Shown in pieces: positions 40,191 through 49,252 of a DNA stretch of 64,000 nucleotides. Position numbers and translations under genes: made by a program. Source of the stretch: Dehalobacter restrictus DSM 9455. GTDB lineage: Bacteria; Bacillota; Desulfitobacteriia; Desulfitobacteriales; Syntrophobotulaceae. The stretch covers positions 2,777,001 through 2,841,000 of the forward strand of contig NZ_CP007033.1 in NCBI RefSeq assembly GCF_000512895.1, given 5' to 3'. Below the pieces are notes generated by a model. The model made no database searches, was not told where the DNA came from, and saw only the letters and a program-made list of their open reading frames with translations. Every line of letters begins with the position of its first letter. The first letter of the stretch is position 1.

Positions 40191-41298
40191 TTATTTATTC
40201 TGTCCGACAATTTGCTGAAGATAAGCCGAAATATACGGATCAATTTCCCCATCCATCACCGCATTGACATTCCCTGTTTCATAGCTGGTCCGATGGTCTT
40301 TAACCATGCTGTAAGGATGAAAGACATAGGACCGGATCTGGCTCCCCCAGGCGATATCATTTTGCTCCCCACGAACCTCAGATATTTCCTCTTCCTGTTG
40401 TTTTCGCTTTAATTCTAAAAGCTTGGCCTGAAGAACCCGCATGCAATAAGCCCTGTTCTGAATCTGTGAGCGCTCGCTCTGACATTGAACAATAATTCCG
40501 GTAGGCAGGTGTGTGATCCGTACAGCAGAATCCGTCTTATTGACATGCTGTCCGCCGGCTCCTCCTGAACGGTACGTGTCAACCTTTAAATCTTCCGCAT
40601 CAATGGTTATCTCTGCATCATCAGTGACTTCAGGAATCACATCGACAGAGGCAAAGGAAGTATGCCGCCGTCCGGAGGCATCAAAAGGAGAGATACGAAC
40701 CAGACGGTGTACCCCTTTCTCACATTTGGCGTAGCCGTAGGCATTCTCCCCGACCAAGGAAAATGTTACACTTTTAATTCCTGCTTCTTCTCCCGGGAGA
40801 AGATCGAGTGTCTCGACTTTAAATCCCCGGCGTTCACCCCAGCGTACATACATCCTGTACAGCATTTGCACCCAATCCTGGGATTCGGTTCCGCCTGCGC
40901 CGGAGTGCAGGGTAATGATCGCATTATTACGGTCATAAGGTCCGCTGAGCAAAATCTCTAGTTCCAAATCAGCAAACTGGTTTTTCAATTTAACAATGGT
41001 GTTTTCAATTTCCGATTCCAAAGAAATATCGTCTTCCTCCACAGCCAACTCCCAAAGTGCAGCGATGTCCTCGATCTGATCCTGGAGCTGTTGATGGACC
41101 GTCACCTTATCCTTCTCACGGGTCAATTCCTGCATGACTTTTTGCGCTGAAGAAGGATCATCCCAGAAACCGGGTTTGTTGAGTTCGTCCTCAAGCTTGG
41201 CAATCTTTATCTGACGGCCAGCAACGTCAAAGGGAAACCCTCAAATCTGCTAAACGCATTTTTAGATTCTCAATTTCTTTTTTCCAATCGGCAAGCAT
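40191..41298 (-). CDS. prfB: peptide chain release factor 2, with programmed +1 frameshift
   Basis: Terminates translation at UGA and UAA. The gene is read in two frames: 23 codons from ATG 41298 (MLADWKKEIE...) to a UGA at 41229-41227, then after a +1 shift 345 codons to 40191, total about 368 aa. The long frame holds the codon-recognition region, the GGQ motif (RSGGAGGQHVNKTDSAVR) and C-terminal domains. Low RF2 level slows UGA reading and favours the shift, so the protein controls its own synthesis. It has its own sigma-A promoter right after secA. Confidence 0.96.
41226..41245 (-). other. prfB: RF2 autoregulatory +1 frameshift site
   Basis: Minus strand reads TTG AGG GTT TCC CTT TGA C. 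The slippery CTT-TGA-C is canonical. The internal Shine-Dalgarno-like AGGG has the same distance (5 nt) to CTT as in E. coli. The T at 41229 is skipped, giving Leu-Asp. Confidence 0.93.
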
Positions 41299-41331
41299 TT
41301 TTCCACCCCTAGATTATTTTTTCCACTGCTT

Positions 41332-41360
41332 ATTAAAGTAAAACAAATCTGTTTTGTCAA
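41332..41360 (-). promoter_or_regulatory. sigma-A promoter of prfB
   Basis: TTGACA (41355-41360) and TTTAAT (41332-41337) with 17 bp between them on the minus strand, just after the secA stop and 34 bp before the prfB ATG. Confidence 0.7.
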
Positions 41361-41368
41361 CATTTTAT

Positions 41369-43879
41369 TTAGCTGTTGATTCCGCAACATTTCTTATATT
41401 TCTTCCCACTTCCGCACGGGCAGGGATCATTGCGGCCAATATGTTCCCCAATTTTGCGGGGCTTCTTGGCCTGTTCCTGTTCTTCCTCATAACGGTTCTC
41501 GGAGACTTTTTGCGCCTGTTCCGGAACTTGCGTCGTAATCCGAGGTGTTACTCTTAAGATATAAGTCGAAACGTCCTCCTGGATGGATTCTACCATACCC
41601 TGGAACATATCAAAGGCTTCATTCTTGTATTCAAGGAGCGGATCGCGCTGTCCGTAAGCTCTTAAGCCAATCCCTTCCCGGAGGCTGTCCATCGCGTCAA
41701 GATGTTCCTTCCAACGGGTATCTACAACCTGCAGAGCCACTGCTCTTTCAATTTGGCGCATCAGGTCCGAACCGAACTGGGATTCCCTGATCTCGTACAG
41801 TTCATGCACCCTGTCGGTCAATAGTTCTTCAACTTCTTCTTTGGCTAAATTGCTAATCTGTTCGGGGGTAAAGTCATGATCAGGAAGAATGACATTGTCG
41901 ACATAGTCCAGAAAACTGACCAGATCCCATTCTTCCGGATACGGGCTATTTCCGCTGTAACGCGCTGTGGTGTCGGCTATGACTTTTTCGATCATATCCA
42001 TTACCTGTTCTTTCAGGTTTTCTCCTGTCAGAACGGATCTGCGCTGCGAGTAAATAATCTCACGCTGCTTGTTCATAACATCGTCATAATTCAGCACGTG
42101 TTTGCGGATGTCAAAGTTTCTGCCCTCGACTCTCTTCTGGGCTGTTTCAATACTGCGGCTGACAATTTTGGATTCGACAGGAACACTGTCGTCCATACCC
42201 AGTTTGTCCATTAGCCCGGCAATATTGTCACCGCCGAAAAGCCGCATCAAATCATCATCAAGTGAAATATAGAACTGGGAAGACCCCGGGTCGCCTTGAC
42301 GGCCGGAACGTCCTCTCAGCTGATTGTCAATCCGGCGAGATTCATGTCTTTCCGTGCCAATGATATGCAGTCCGCCAAGTTCCTTTACGCCTTCCCCAAG
42401 AACAATATCTGTTCCTCTGCCTGCCATATTGGTTGCAATGGTTACCATACCCTGTTCCCCCGCCTTGGCGACGATCTGGGCTTCAAGTTCATGAAACTTC
42501 GCGTTCAGCACCTGATGTGGAACACCTTTCTTTTTCAGCATGTCGCTGAGCTTCTCGGATTTTTCAATCGAAATCGTTCCAACAAGTACTGGCTGGCCTT
42601 TGGCATTCTTTTCCGAAATATCGTTGACTACGGCGTCAAACTTGCCTTCTTCCGTCCTATAGATAACATCAGGCAGATCCTGTCTGACCATCGGAAGATT
42701 CGTGGGGACTTCTACGACGTCCAACCTGTAAATATTAATAAATTCCTGTTCTTCCGTCTTCGCGGTACCGGTCATGCCACCAAGTTTCTTAAACATCCGG
42801 AAAAAGTTTTGAAACGTAATTGTTGCCAGCGTCTGAGATTCCCGCTCAATCTTGACATTTTCCTTGGCTTCAATCGCCTGGTGGAGCCCCTCGCTGTACC
42901 TGCGCCCGAACATTAAGCGGCCCGTAAATTCATCGACAATAATGACCTGACCGTCTTTCACCACATAGTCGCGGTCAAGCTTGAACAGGGTATGCGCTTT
43001 CAAAGCCTGATTGACGTGATGCGCAACTTCATTGTGCAGATCATCGTATAAGTTATCCACCCCGAGCATTGTTTCAACCCTAGATACCCCATTCTCCGTC
43101 AGCGTTACAACTCTGTCCTTTTCATTGACATGATAGTCTTCCTCCGGCTTAAGGCGGGGGACAACCTTCGCAACCCGGAAGTACAGTTCAGTGGGCTTAT
43201 CAGCTTCTCCGGAAATGATTAATGGCGTCCTCGCTTCATCGATCAGAATCGAGTCTACTTCGTCCACGATCGCATAATGGAGCTCCCGCTGGACGACAGC
43301 GGCAGGATTGACGGACATATTGTCTCTCAGATAGTCAAATCCGAATTCATTGTTCGTGCCGTACGTAATGTCGGCGTTATAGCTTGTCCGCCGCTGTTCG
43401 TGTGTCAGACCATGAACAATCAACCCGACGGACAAACCGAGAAAATCATACACCTGGCCCATCCAGTTGGCGTCACGGGTGGCAAGATAATCGTTAACCG
43501 TCACAACATGGACGCCCAAGCCGGTTAAGGCATTTAAATACGTAGGCAAGGTTGCAACCAGCGTTTTGCCTTCCCCGGTCTTCATTTCGGCGATCCTTCC
43601 ATCGTGTAGGACCATTCCGCCTATAAGCTGAACATCATAGTGCCGCTGTCCGAGAACTCTTTTCGAAGCCTCCCTGACGACAGCAAAGGCTTCCGGCAAA
43701 AGATCATCCAGCGTCTCACCCTGTTCCAGTCTTTCTTTGAATTCCACTGTCTTTGCTCTGAGTTCGTCATCAGAGAGTACCTGTATGGAAGGTTCCAACT
43801 GATTAATTTTTTCAACTTTCTTTTGGTACTTTTTTATATCTCTGGCGTTGTCATCAATCAAATCCTTTAAAAAACCCAT
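41369..43879 (-). CDS. secA: preprotein translocase ATPase SecA
   Basis: Motor of the general secretion pathway. 836 aa with Walker [14 protein letters not shown]-type motif [16 protein letters not shown], the preprotein crosslinking domain, the second ATPase half ([19 protein letters not shown]), helical wing/scaffold, and a C-terminal zinc motif [13 protein letters not shown] used for SecB or lipid contact. Complete. A good sigma-A promoter lies directly upstream; secA and prfB adjoin as in Bacillus. Confidence 0.97.
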   Translation of the reverse strand: MGFLKDLIDDNARDIKKYQKKVEKINQLEPSIQVLSDDELRAKTVEFKERLEQGETLDDLLPEAFAVVREASKRVLGQRHYDVQLIGGMVLHDGRIAEMKTGEGKTLVATLPTYLNALTGLGVHVVTVNDYLATRDANWMGQVYDFLGLSVGLIVHGLTHEQRRTSYNADITYGTNNEFGFDYLRDNMSVNPAAVVQRELHYAIVDEVDSILIDEARTPLIISGEADKPTELYFRVAKVVPRLKPEEDYHVNEKDRVVTLTENGVSRVETMLGVDNLYDDLHNEVAHHVNQALKAHTLFKLDRDYVVKDGQVIIVDEFTGRLMFGRRYSEGLHQAIEAKENVKIERESQTLATITFQNFFRMFKKLGGMTGTAKTEEQEFINIYRLDVVEVPTNLPMVRQDLPDVIYRTEEGKFDAVVNDISEKNAKGQPVLVGTISIEKSEKLSDMLKKKGVPHQVLNAKFHELEAQIVAKAGEQGMVTIATNMAGRGTDIVLGEGVKELGGLHIIGTERHESRRIDNQLRGRSGRQGDPGSSQFYISLDDDLMRLFGGDNIAGLMDKLGMDDSVPVESKIVSRSIETAQKRVEGRNFDIRKHVLNYDDVMNKQREIIYSQRRSVLTGENLKEQVMDMIEKVIADTTARYSGNSPYPEEWDLVSFLDYVDNVILPDHDFTPEQISNLAKEEVEELLTDRVHELYEIRESQFGSDLMRQIERAVALQVVDTRWKEHLDAMDSLREGIGLRAYGQRDPLLEYKNEAFDMFQGMVESIQEDVSTYILRVTPRITTQVPEQAQKVSENRYEEEQEQAKKPRKIGEHIGRNDPCPCGSGKKYKKCCGINS

Positions 43880-43921
43880 TTTGGTCCACCTTTCACCTTG
43901 CGCGGTGTGCTTAATATGATT

Positions 43922-43950
43922 ATTTTATCACTGTCTTACTGAAGGTTCAA
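43922..43950 (-). promoter_or_regulatory. sigma-A promoter of secA
   Basis: TTGAAC (43945-43950) and TAAAAT (43922-43927), spacer 17 bp, on the minus strand 43 bp before the secA ATG. Confidence 0.7.
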
Positions 43951-43964
43951 TCTAAGCAAAAAGA

Positions 43965-43984
43965 TGTCCCGCTTAGGCGGGACA
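43965..43984 (-). terminator. terminator of hpf
   Basis: Perfect 8-bp stem TGTCCCGC / GCGGGACA with 4-nt loop, T-runs on both sides; 50 bp after the hpf stop. Confidence 0.88.
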
Positions 43985-44033
43985 CTTTTTTGCTCAGGAT
44001 ATGCGATTAATAAACCTGAGTCGTTCAGCCGTT

Positions 44034-44564
44034 TTAGTATTCTGGCTCCAGTAGGCCGTAGCCACCGTGTTTACGCCGGTAAACAACATTTATCTGCCCC
44101 GTATCTGCATTGGCAAATACAAAAAAATTATGCCCGATCAGGTCCATCTGCATCGCTGCCTCGTCAACCGACATAAGCTTAGCTGAAAACTTTTTTGTTT
44201 TAACGATGCTGTTATTGTCAAAGATTTCTTCATCATCCTCGAGGATATAGCTCGGCTCCTCCTTCGTGGATTTTATTCTTTTTTTCCCAATACGCTTGCG
44301 GTATTTTTCCATTTGGCGTTCCAACTTATCCACTACCAGGTCGATGGAGGAATACATATCATCTGTTTCTTCCTCACCTCTGAGAAGAAATCCGTTTAGC
44401 GGGGCAGTAACTTCAACTCTCTGACGTTCTTTTTCTACGGACAGCATGACTTGAATATCGAGAAAATCATCGGAGTACTTCTCCAGCTTACGGACTCTTT
44501 TTTCTACATAATCCTTTAACGCGTCCGTCATTTTCATTTGTTTGCCTCGAACATTGATATTCAT
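44034..44564 (-). CDS. hpf: long-form ribosome hibernation promoting factor
   Basis: Binds the 30S subunit and joins ribosomes into inactive 100S dimers in stationary phase. 176 aa: N-terminal ribosome-binding domain (NINVRGKQMKMTDALKDYVE) and a C-terminal dimerisation domain (about 120-176) ending in VVYRRKHGGYGLLEPEY, the long-form hallmark. Ribosome site AAAGGGG before ATG. A perfect sigma-H promoter upstream fits known stationary-phase control of the Bacillus homologue yvyD. It precedes secA. Confidence 0.95.
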   Translation of the reverse strand: MNINVRGKQMKMTDALKDYVEKRVRKLEKYSDDFLDIQVMLSVEKERQRVEVTAPLNGFLLRGEEETDDMYSSIDLVVDKLERQMEKYRKRIGKKRIKSTKEEPSYILEDDEEIFDNNSIVKTKKFSAKLMSVDEAAMQMDLIGHNFFVFANADTGQINVVYRRKHGGYGLLEPEY

Positions 44565-44596
44565 AGTCTCAACCCCTTTCGCCTGATATAGTATTA

Positions 44597-44625
44597 TAAT
44601 TCATCTTTTCTTATTAAATTCCTGC
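44597..44625 (-). promoter_or_regulatory. sigma-H promoter of hpf
   Basis: Minus strand: GCAGGAATT (-35, fits RNAGGAWWW) then 11 bp then GATGAATTA (-10, fits RNNGAATWW), 33 bp before the hpf start. Every consensus position is met. Confidence 0.7.
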
Positions 44626-44722
44626 CAAATTTTATCTTTGTTTAGTGATATTATTACCTCAACGAACTGAAAACATCCTGAGAAGCAGTATCTTGTTAAC
44701 CTTAAAATTTTATATGACGGCG

Positions 44723-44766
44723 AGCAGATTTTCTGCAAGACAACGCAGTATTGCGAAAAATCTGCT
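44723..44766. repeat. imperfect long inverted repeat in the hpf-comFC gap
   Basis: Arms AGCAGATTTT (44723-44732) and AAAATCTGCT (44757-44766) enclose a second stem CTGC/GCAG. In a 427-bp gene-free, AT-rich stretch (44565-44991). Could be a cruciform or a comF terminator read from the minus strand; no T-run follows on either side. Confidence 0.4.
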
Positions 44767-44822
44767 GTCAGGATATATGAGATTTAGGGTTAACATGATA
44801 CTAGCGTTTCGGTTTGTTGAAG

Positions 44823-44897
44823 TTATACACAACAAATTGTGGATAATGTTGATAACTTTACTTTTTGGCGTATATTTTCATTTTTATTGGTGGATAA
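44823..44897. promoter_or_regulatory. cluster of DnaA boxes
   Basis: Four 9-mers in 75 bp: TTATACACA (44823, consensus TTATNCACA), TGTGGATAA (44838, exact TTATCCACA reversed), directly abutting TGTTGATAA (44847, one mismatch) and GGTGGATAA (44889, one mismatch). The last three share orientation. Such clusters bind DnaA as a titration or gene-control site; there is no dnaA, dnaN or gidA nearby, so this is not the usual oriC. Confidence 0.6.
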
Positions 44898-44991
44898 AAT
44901 TGTGAGCAGTCCATCGATTAGTACGAAGGTCCTATTTTTGTCTTCATTCTGCAATTTTCTGCAAAAAATAATTCTTATGCGGCAAATTGTC

Positions 44992-45714
44992 TCATTCTTC
45001 TTTTCCCGCGCCAAGACAAAAAGCATAGACTTTCTTTACCCCATTCTTTTTCAGTACCCCGGCACATTCTTCTAGCGTCGAGCCTGTCGTCACAACATCA
45101 TCAACCAGCCAGACAATTTCCCTGAGATCACTGTAACCAGGTTTGACTGAGAAGGCATCCCGGAGATTCCGCAGCCTTTGCCTGCGTCCCAGGGTAGTCT
45201 GAGGAATTGTATCCTTTATTCGGTCAAGCAAATTCTGATAAGGAATTGCCAGCTGCCTGCTGATGATTGAGGCCAGCACCTCTGCTTGATTGAATCCTCT
45301 TTGGGCCAGCCTGTCCGGATGCATCGGCACCGGAACTACTGCGTCAGGAGGAGGCAACCAGCGGATAACCCATGGAATGATCACTTCTGCCAGAGACGTT
45401 ATCAAATATGGCTGTCCCTTATATTTAATTTGCTGAACCAATTCTTTCCAGGCACCTTTGTAATAACCCAGACAGGTTACCTTATCCAATCCTTCCGGCC
45501 CCTTTCCTGTTTCACAATTTCGGCAACGTGTTTTGGTCTCTGCAAGAATTTTGCCGCAGGAACCACAGCGAGGCAGATTCGGAAAGAAATACGCCTGCTG
45601 ACAAATCAGACAGACCGGTTCTTCTGATACATTGCCGCAAAGCAGACAATACGTTGTCTTCTCATACCACAAAAGCACTGCGTTTTCTTTAAGTCTCAAG
45701 AATAAATCAACCAT
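44992..45714 (-). CDS. comFC: ComFC-type phosphoribosyltransferase-fold protein
   Basis: Competence-associated protein needed for DNA uptake steps in Bacillus and Helicobacter. 240 aa: an N-terminal zinc module with cysteine pairs (CLLCG, CLIC, CGSCG, CRNC) and a PRT fold with the PRPP loop VWLVDDVVTTGSTLEE. Its start overlaps the comFA end by eight bases, so the two are translated together. Role as an intracellular DNA-processing partner of ComFA is from homologues. Confidence 0.9.
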   Translation of the reverse strand: MVDLFLRLKENAVLLWYEKTTYCLLCGNVSEEPVCLICQQAYFFPNLPRCGSCGKILAETKTRCRNCETGKGPEGLDKVTCLGYYKGAWKELVQQIKYKGQPYLITSLAEVIIPWVIRWLPPPDAVVPVPMHPDRLAQRGFNQAEVLASIISRQLAIPYQNLLDRIKDTIPQTTLGRRQRLRNLRDAFSVKPGYSDLREIVWLVDDVVTTGSTLEECAGVLKKNGVKKVYAFCLGAGKEE

Positions 45715-47485
45715 TCAGACATCCCCATTCTTCAGCCAGCCTGTTCTGGTCCTGAATCCAGCGGTTGGCCTGGATCATGGCCTGGGTTTGTTCGGCATAA
45801 ATAAAGACGGCTCTTCCAAACGGACATTCTGCGCTCCGGCCTGTTCTGCCGGCCATCTGGACCAAAGCCCTCGCATCATAGAGCGTATGATCCGCAAATA
45901 AAACTGCAACCTGTACACCTTTAATGGTTATGCCTCTTTCTAAAATGGATGTACAGACAAAAATATTAATATCGCCCTGCCTGAAAAGTACGATCTTTTC
46001 TCTCCTCGCAGCATCCGAGCTCCAGCTTCCCTCCACGCGCAGATCACTAAAAGCCATTTTCAGCACACCCGTCCATTCTTTAACCAACGCAACTGTGGGG
46101 ACAAAGACCAGAATCGGACCGTCCGCAATCAATTTCAGCAATACTTTTTTCAATTCAACCAGTGAACGATCCCTGGTCAGTTTATTTTTTTGCCATTCGG
46201 GGACCGGAACAGGAAATCCATGATGTCTTACAGGGAGTCTGACGATCGCACATTTCTGGCTCTTGACCCGTAACAGGATTTCTGCTGACGGTGTCGCTGT
46301 AAGACAGATAATTTGTCCATCTGGTCTCAAAGCCTGTCTGATCCCATATTCCAGGACGCTGCTTCCTTCATACGGATAGGCGTCAGTCTCATCAAGGATA
46401 ATCAGGTGAAAAGCCCGATAAAATCTCAGAACTTGATGCGTTGTTGCGACGGTTAGCTTTGAGGGCTCCATATCCTGCGGCAGCGCTCCGCTTAAAATTT
46501 TGATATTGTATTCCGGAAAATTTTTCTGCAAACGAGGCTGAACATCGTGCACAACGTCCTGTCTGGGTGCCGCAAAAAGAACCTTTTTATTCTGACGCAA
46601 AAAACTGTCGATCAAAGGGAAACAAACCTCTGTTTTTCCAGCACCGCAGGCAGCCCAAAGCAGCGTTTCTTGTGCTTTTTGCCGGTGCACCTGCTGCCAA
46701 AGCTCTTCGGCTGCCTTTTCCTGCGCAAAAGTAAATTCCAGGCTATAACTCCGGACAGTTTGATCTGGTTTACACTTATCCGTATCCACCTGTGTTTGAC
46801 CCGGAACATCGACGGAATGGAGCCTAAAAAGAATTTGCAGAGAATTGAGCGGTCCAATTTCCCGACAGTCAAGGCAGGTATATGTATCGCCATACAGTGA
46901 TGGCCATTCTTCATAATGACTGCTTCCGCAGCGCCGGCAGAAATACCTGGATCGAACCTGTTCAAAAATCGGCAGCCACTCTGCATTTCCGCTCTGCACA
47001 GCTTTTTGCATGAAGCCCAGAAGTTCCTTCGTACTAACGCCGAGCTTCTTCTCCACAATCCGAAACTCATTTTCGGCGAGTTGCCTGCCCTCCGCTATTC
47101 TCAGGAATTTTTGGTACACGGTTTCATTCTGCAGCACTTCGATATTGAATGCCTCCGGCAAGGCCTCCCGGCTGATATCCTGCCACCGAACCTTTTCTTG
47201 AACGCCCATATTTTCTTTTTTCATTCGATTTGTTAGCTTTTGGGCAAGCCTGTTTTCAAAGTCCCTGTCTATAACTGGTGCTGATGGCAGAGCTGGTGAA
47301 AATGGCTGCGTGGCTGGTTGTGTCGTTGGTTTTTTATCAGGCAGCCCTGCAGTGACGGCCAGCAGCTTTCCTAGCGGTAACCCCGGGCTCAAATACCTCG
47401 TCCACCCTCCCAGGATTAGGCCCGCAGAAGGCAGCGGAGAAAAACAGAATTCTCCATTGTCTTTGGCTAATATGTAAAAAAGCAC
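45707..47485 (-). CDS. comFA: ComFA-like DNA helicase/translocase
   Basis: Superfamily 2 ATPase thought to pull transforming DNA into the cell. 592 aa with a divergent N-terminal 180 residues, a four-cysteine zinc site (FCRRCG about residue 183 and CLDC about 210), Walker A AACGAGKTEV, the DExD-like ILDETDAYPY, and C-terminal motifs including QMAGRTGRS. Longer than the Bacillus protein (about 463 aa) because of the N-terminal part. Forms an operon with comFC; comFB is absent. Confidence 0.88.
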   Translation of the reverse strand: MLFYILAKDNGEFCFSPLPSAGLILGGWTRYLSPGLPLGKLLAVTAGLPDKKPTTQPATQPFSPALPSAPVIDRDFENRLAQKLTNRMKKENMGVQEKVRWQDISREALPEAFNIEVLQNETVYQKFLRIAEGRQLAENEFRIVEKKLGVSTKELLGFMQKAVQSGNAEWLPIFEQVRSRYFCRRCGSSHYEEWPSLYGDTYTCLDCREIGPLNSLQILFRLHSVDVPGQTQVDTDKCKPDQTVRSYSLEFTFAQEKAAEELWQQVHRQKAQETLLWAACGAGKTEVCFPLIDSFLRQNKKVLFAAPRQDVVHDVQPRLQKNFPEYNIKILSGALPQDMEPSKLTVATTHQVLRFYRAFHLIILDETDAYPYEGSSVLEYGIRQALRPDGQIICLTATPSAEILLRVKSQKCAIVRLPVRHHGFPVPVPEWQKNKLTRDRSLVELKKVLLKLIADGPILVFVPTVALVKEWTGVLKMAFSDLRVEGSWSSDAARREKIVLFRQGDINIFVCTSILERGITIKGVQVAVLFADHTLYDARALVQMAGRTGRSAECPFGRAVFIYAEQTQAMIQANRWIQDQNRLAEEWGCLNG

Positions 47486-47495
47486 GCTTTTGTCC

Positions 47496-47897
47496 TTATC
47501 CTTTCTGAGTATATTGAACCGTCAGGCCAGGAAAACGTCTTTCCAGACGGGTCTTGGTTCTTTCCTGCTCGTCTTTAGGAAGATTGGCATTCTCCTGCGA
47601 CAAATCTATGCTGACAATTATTCCCTCCTGCCTGTTTCGTGTTTTTCTGACCATATAAATTTCTTTTTCAATATCCTCATGGTCAAATTCCTTGGCCTCA
47701 ATAGCCAAAACCGCATTGTCAGTGATTGTCTTCACCTGCCGCGTGTTGTTTGTTCTAAAGGCCTCAATCCGTTCAGACAGGGCATCCGGAAGCTCCCACT
47801 CATATTGTCCTGCCCATAACCAAAGAATAATCAAACCTACCGCCAATACACCATAAATAAGCATCATGTGCCTGACCTGCCTTTGCCGTATAATCAT
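47496..47897 (-). CDS. small membrane-anchored protein of unknown function
   Basis: 133 aa with one N-terminal membrane helix (about residues 11-30) followed by a charged, presumably extracytoplasmic domain rich in Glu, Arg and Gln. No family recognised. It sits 10 bp upstream of comFA on the same strand and 30 bp after the O-antigen-ligase-like gene, so it is probably read with both. The reading frame looks real by its position, tight spacing and coding-like composition. Confidence 0.65.
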   Translation of the reverse strand: MIIRQRQVRHMMLIYGVLAVGLIILWLWAGQYEWELPDALSERIEAFRTNNTRQVKTITDNAVLAIEAKEFDHEDIEKEIYMVRKTRNRQEGIIVSIDLSQENANLPKDEQERTKTRLERRFPGLTVQYTQKG

Positions 47898-47927
47898 TAA
47901 TTCTTCTGATTATTTCTATCATATGCT

Positions 47928-49184
47928 TCAGCTAAGCAAGGCGGTTCTGATCTTGTCCTGATTTTCTGTTTTTTCCCCGGTATTGAGCCCGACCAGCAGC
48001 CAGAATAAGATGCCGATAATCCCAAAAGACATATCCACATCAATCAGGCTGTGCAGTCCCAAAAATAGAGCTGCTGCTTTCGTACAGATCGTTCCAAGGT
48101 CATCTCCATTCCAAAGGTCCTGGACAAAACTCCTGAATCCTTGCCGTGCCCAAAGCATTAATAACAAAAGAGCAATGATCCCCTGATTTAAAAGCACCCG
48201 GCAAAATGAAGAATGGGTATCCAATGTCCAATAAGGGGTGGTCTGAATAAAGGGAAAACCGAGCCATCCTCCCGCCCGCGGCAGAAAATATGCATCTCTG
48301 GCAAGCCGGATACTATCAGCATAATACGTAATTCTTTCCGCCATGCTGGTATACGTCCAGGAACTTAAATGGCTGAATGGCACCTGTATACTCGAAACTG
48401 CAGGGTATAGGACAATGATCAAACAAGCAAGAAGTATTATTCTGACTGACGCCTGAGAACGCTTTTCGGTTACAGTTCTGATGCTATCCATATTTATAAT
48501 ATTTTTTTGAGTTAAAGCTCTTTTTTTTAGCAATAGAATCGGGATAAACAACAAAAGCAGCAGTATCGAAGCCCTTGATCCAGTGGATAGGATACTTATT
48601 CCCAGCAGCAGCAAGAAAAATGGGTTAAATCCCCTTTTTATCAATATTACCATTAATTGGCACCCAAGAAAAGCTGCAGCAGAATTCGGATATCCGAAAC
48701 AGAAGGCATAGCGCCCTTCTTCCGGCGGGCCAGGCGGCAGCCAGATATTCTCACTTCCGGGCAGCCAGGACAGTACCACCGCCAAAATTGTCAACCATAT
48801 CATTCTGTTTAAAAACCTATTTGCCCCCCCGGCAGCCGCCAGCTGTATTCCCCACAAATAGGCAGATAAATATACCAGCCAGCGGAACGCTTCCAGCCAG
48901 CCATCAATTGCCCTGACTGGACTGAATAGTCCCACCAGCGAAAAAAGGCTCAGCAGCAAAAAAATGCTCACCGGATTCCGAAATTTTTTTTTGGCGGCGA
49001 TAGTTGTAAGACAAACTTGTTTCCAGTGAGCAATCGTGTAGAATATCAAGACAGCACCCAGGACAAGCCACTCTCGGATAAAAAAAATCCCGTGGCATAT
49101 CATACCCAAAAACATAAACACACTTAGGAAATTTTCTGTCCTCCCATAATTCACCTTAATCCTCCGCAGGACTTGCAAGTCCAA
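47928..49184 (-). CDS. O-antigen ligase-like polysaccharide membrane protein
   Basis: 418 aa with about ten to eleven hydrophobic segments and a larger extracellular loop at about 270-320 (with WLGFPFIQTTPYWTLDTHSSF), the Wzy/WaaL ligase (PF04932) layout. The loop's H-S pair (DTHSSF) is where the family's conserved His lies. It probably polymerises or attaches a cell-surface glycan. Divergently arranged with a GT4 glycosyltransferase, 68 bp apart; the shared gap should hold both promoters. Confidence 0.75.
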   Translation of the reverse strand: MDLQVLRRIKVNYGRTENFLSVFMFLGMICHGIFFIREWLVLGAVLIFYTIAHWKQVCLTTIAAKKKFRNPVSIFLLLSLFSLVGLFSPVRAIDGWLEAFRWLVYLSAYLWGIQLAAAGGANRFLNRMIWLTILAVVLSWLPGSENIWLPPGPPEEGRYAFCFGYPNSAAAFLGCQLMVILIKRGFNPFFLLLLGISILSTGSRASILLLLLFIPILLLKKRALTQKNIINMDSIRTVTEKRSQASVRIILLACLIIVLYPAVSSIQVPFSHLSSWTYTSMAERITYYADSIRLARDAYFLPRAGGWLGFPFIQTTPYWTLDTHSSFCRVLLNQGIIALLLLMLWARQGFRSFVQDLWNGDDLGTICTKAAALFLGLHSLIDVDMSFGIIGILFWLLVGLNTGEKTENQDKIRTALLS

Positions 49185-49252
49185 TCATATTTCTCTATCA
49201 TATTTATAACAGCAGAGAAATATTATGCCAAAGGCTTTGGAGGAGGCAATCT

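Noticed and set aside
44565-44991. Chromosomal replication origin
   Set aside because: DnaA boxes are present but dnaA, dnaN, recF, gyrB or the gidA/rnpA group are not nearby; treated as a DnaA-binding cluster only.
44823-45026. 67-codon minus-strand frame next to comFC
   Set aside because: Low-complexity, lies over the DnaA boxes, no ribosome site and no neighbour coupling; taken as chance.
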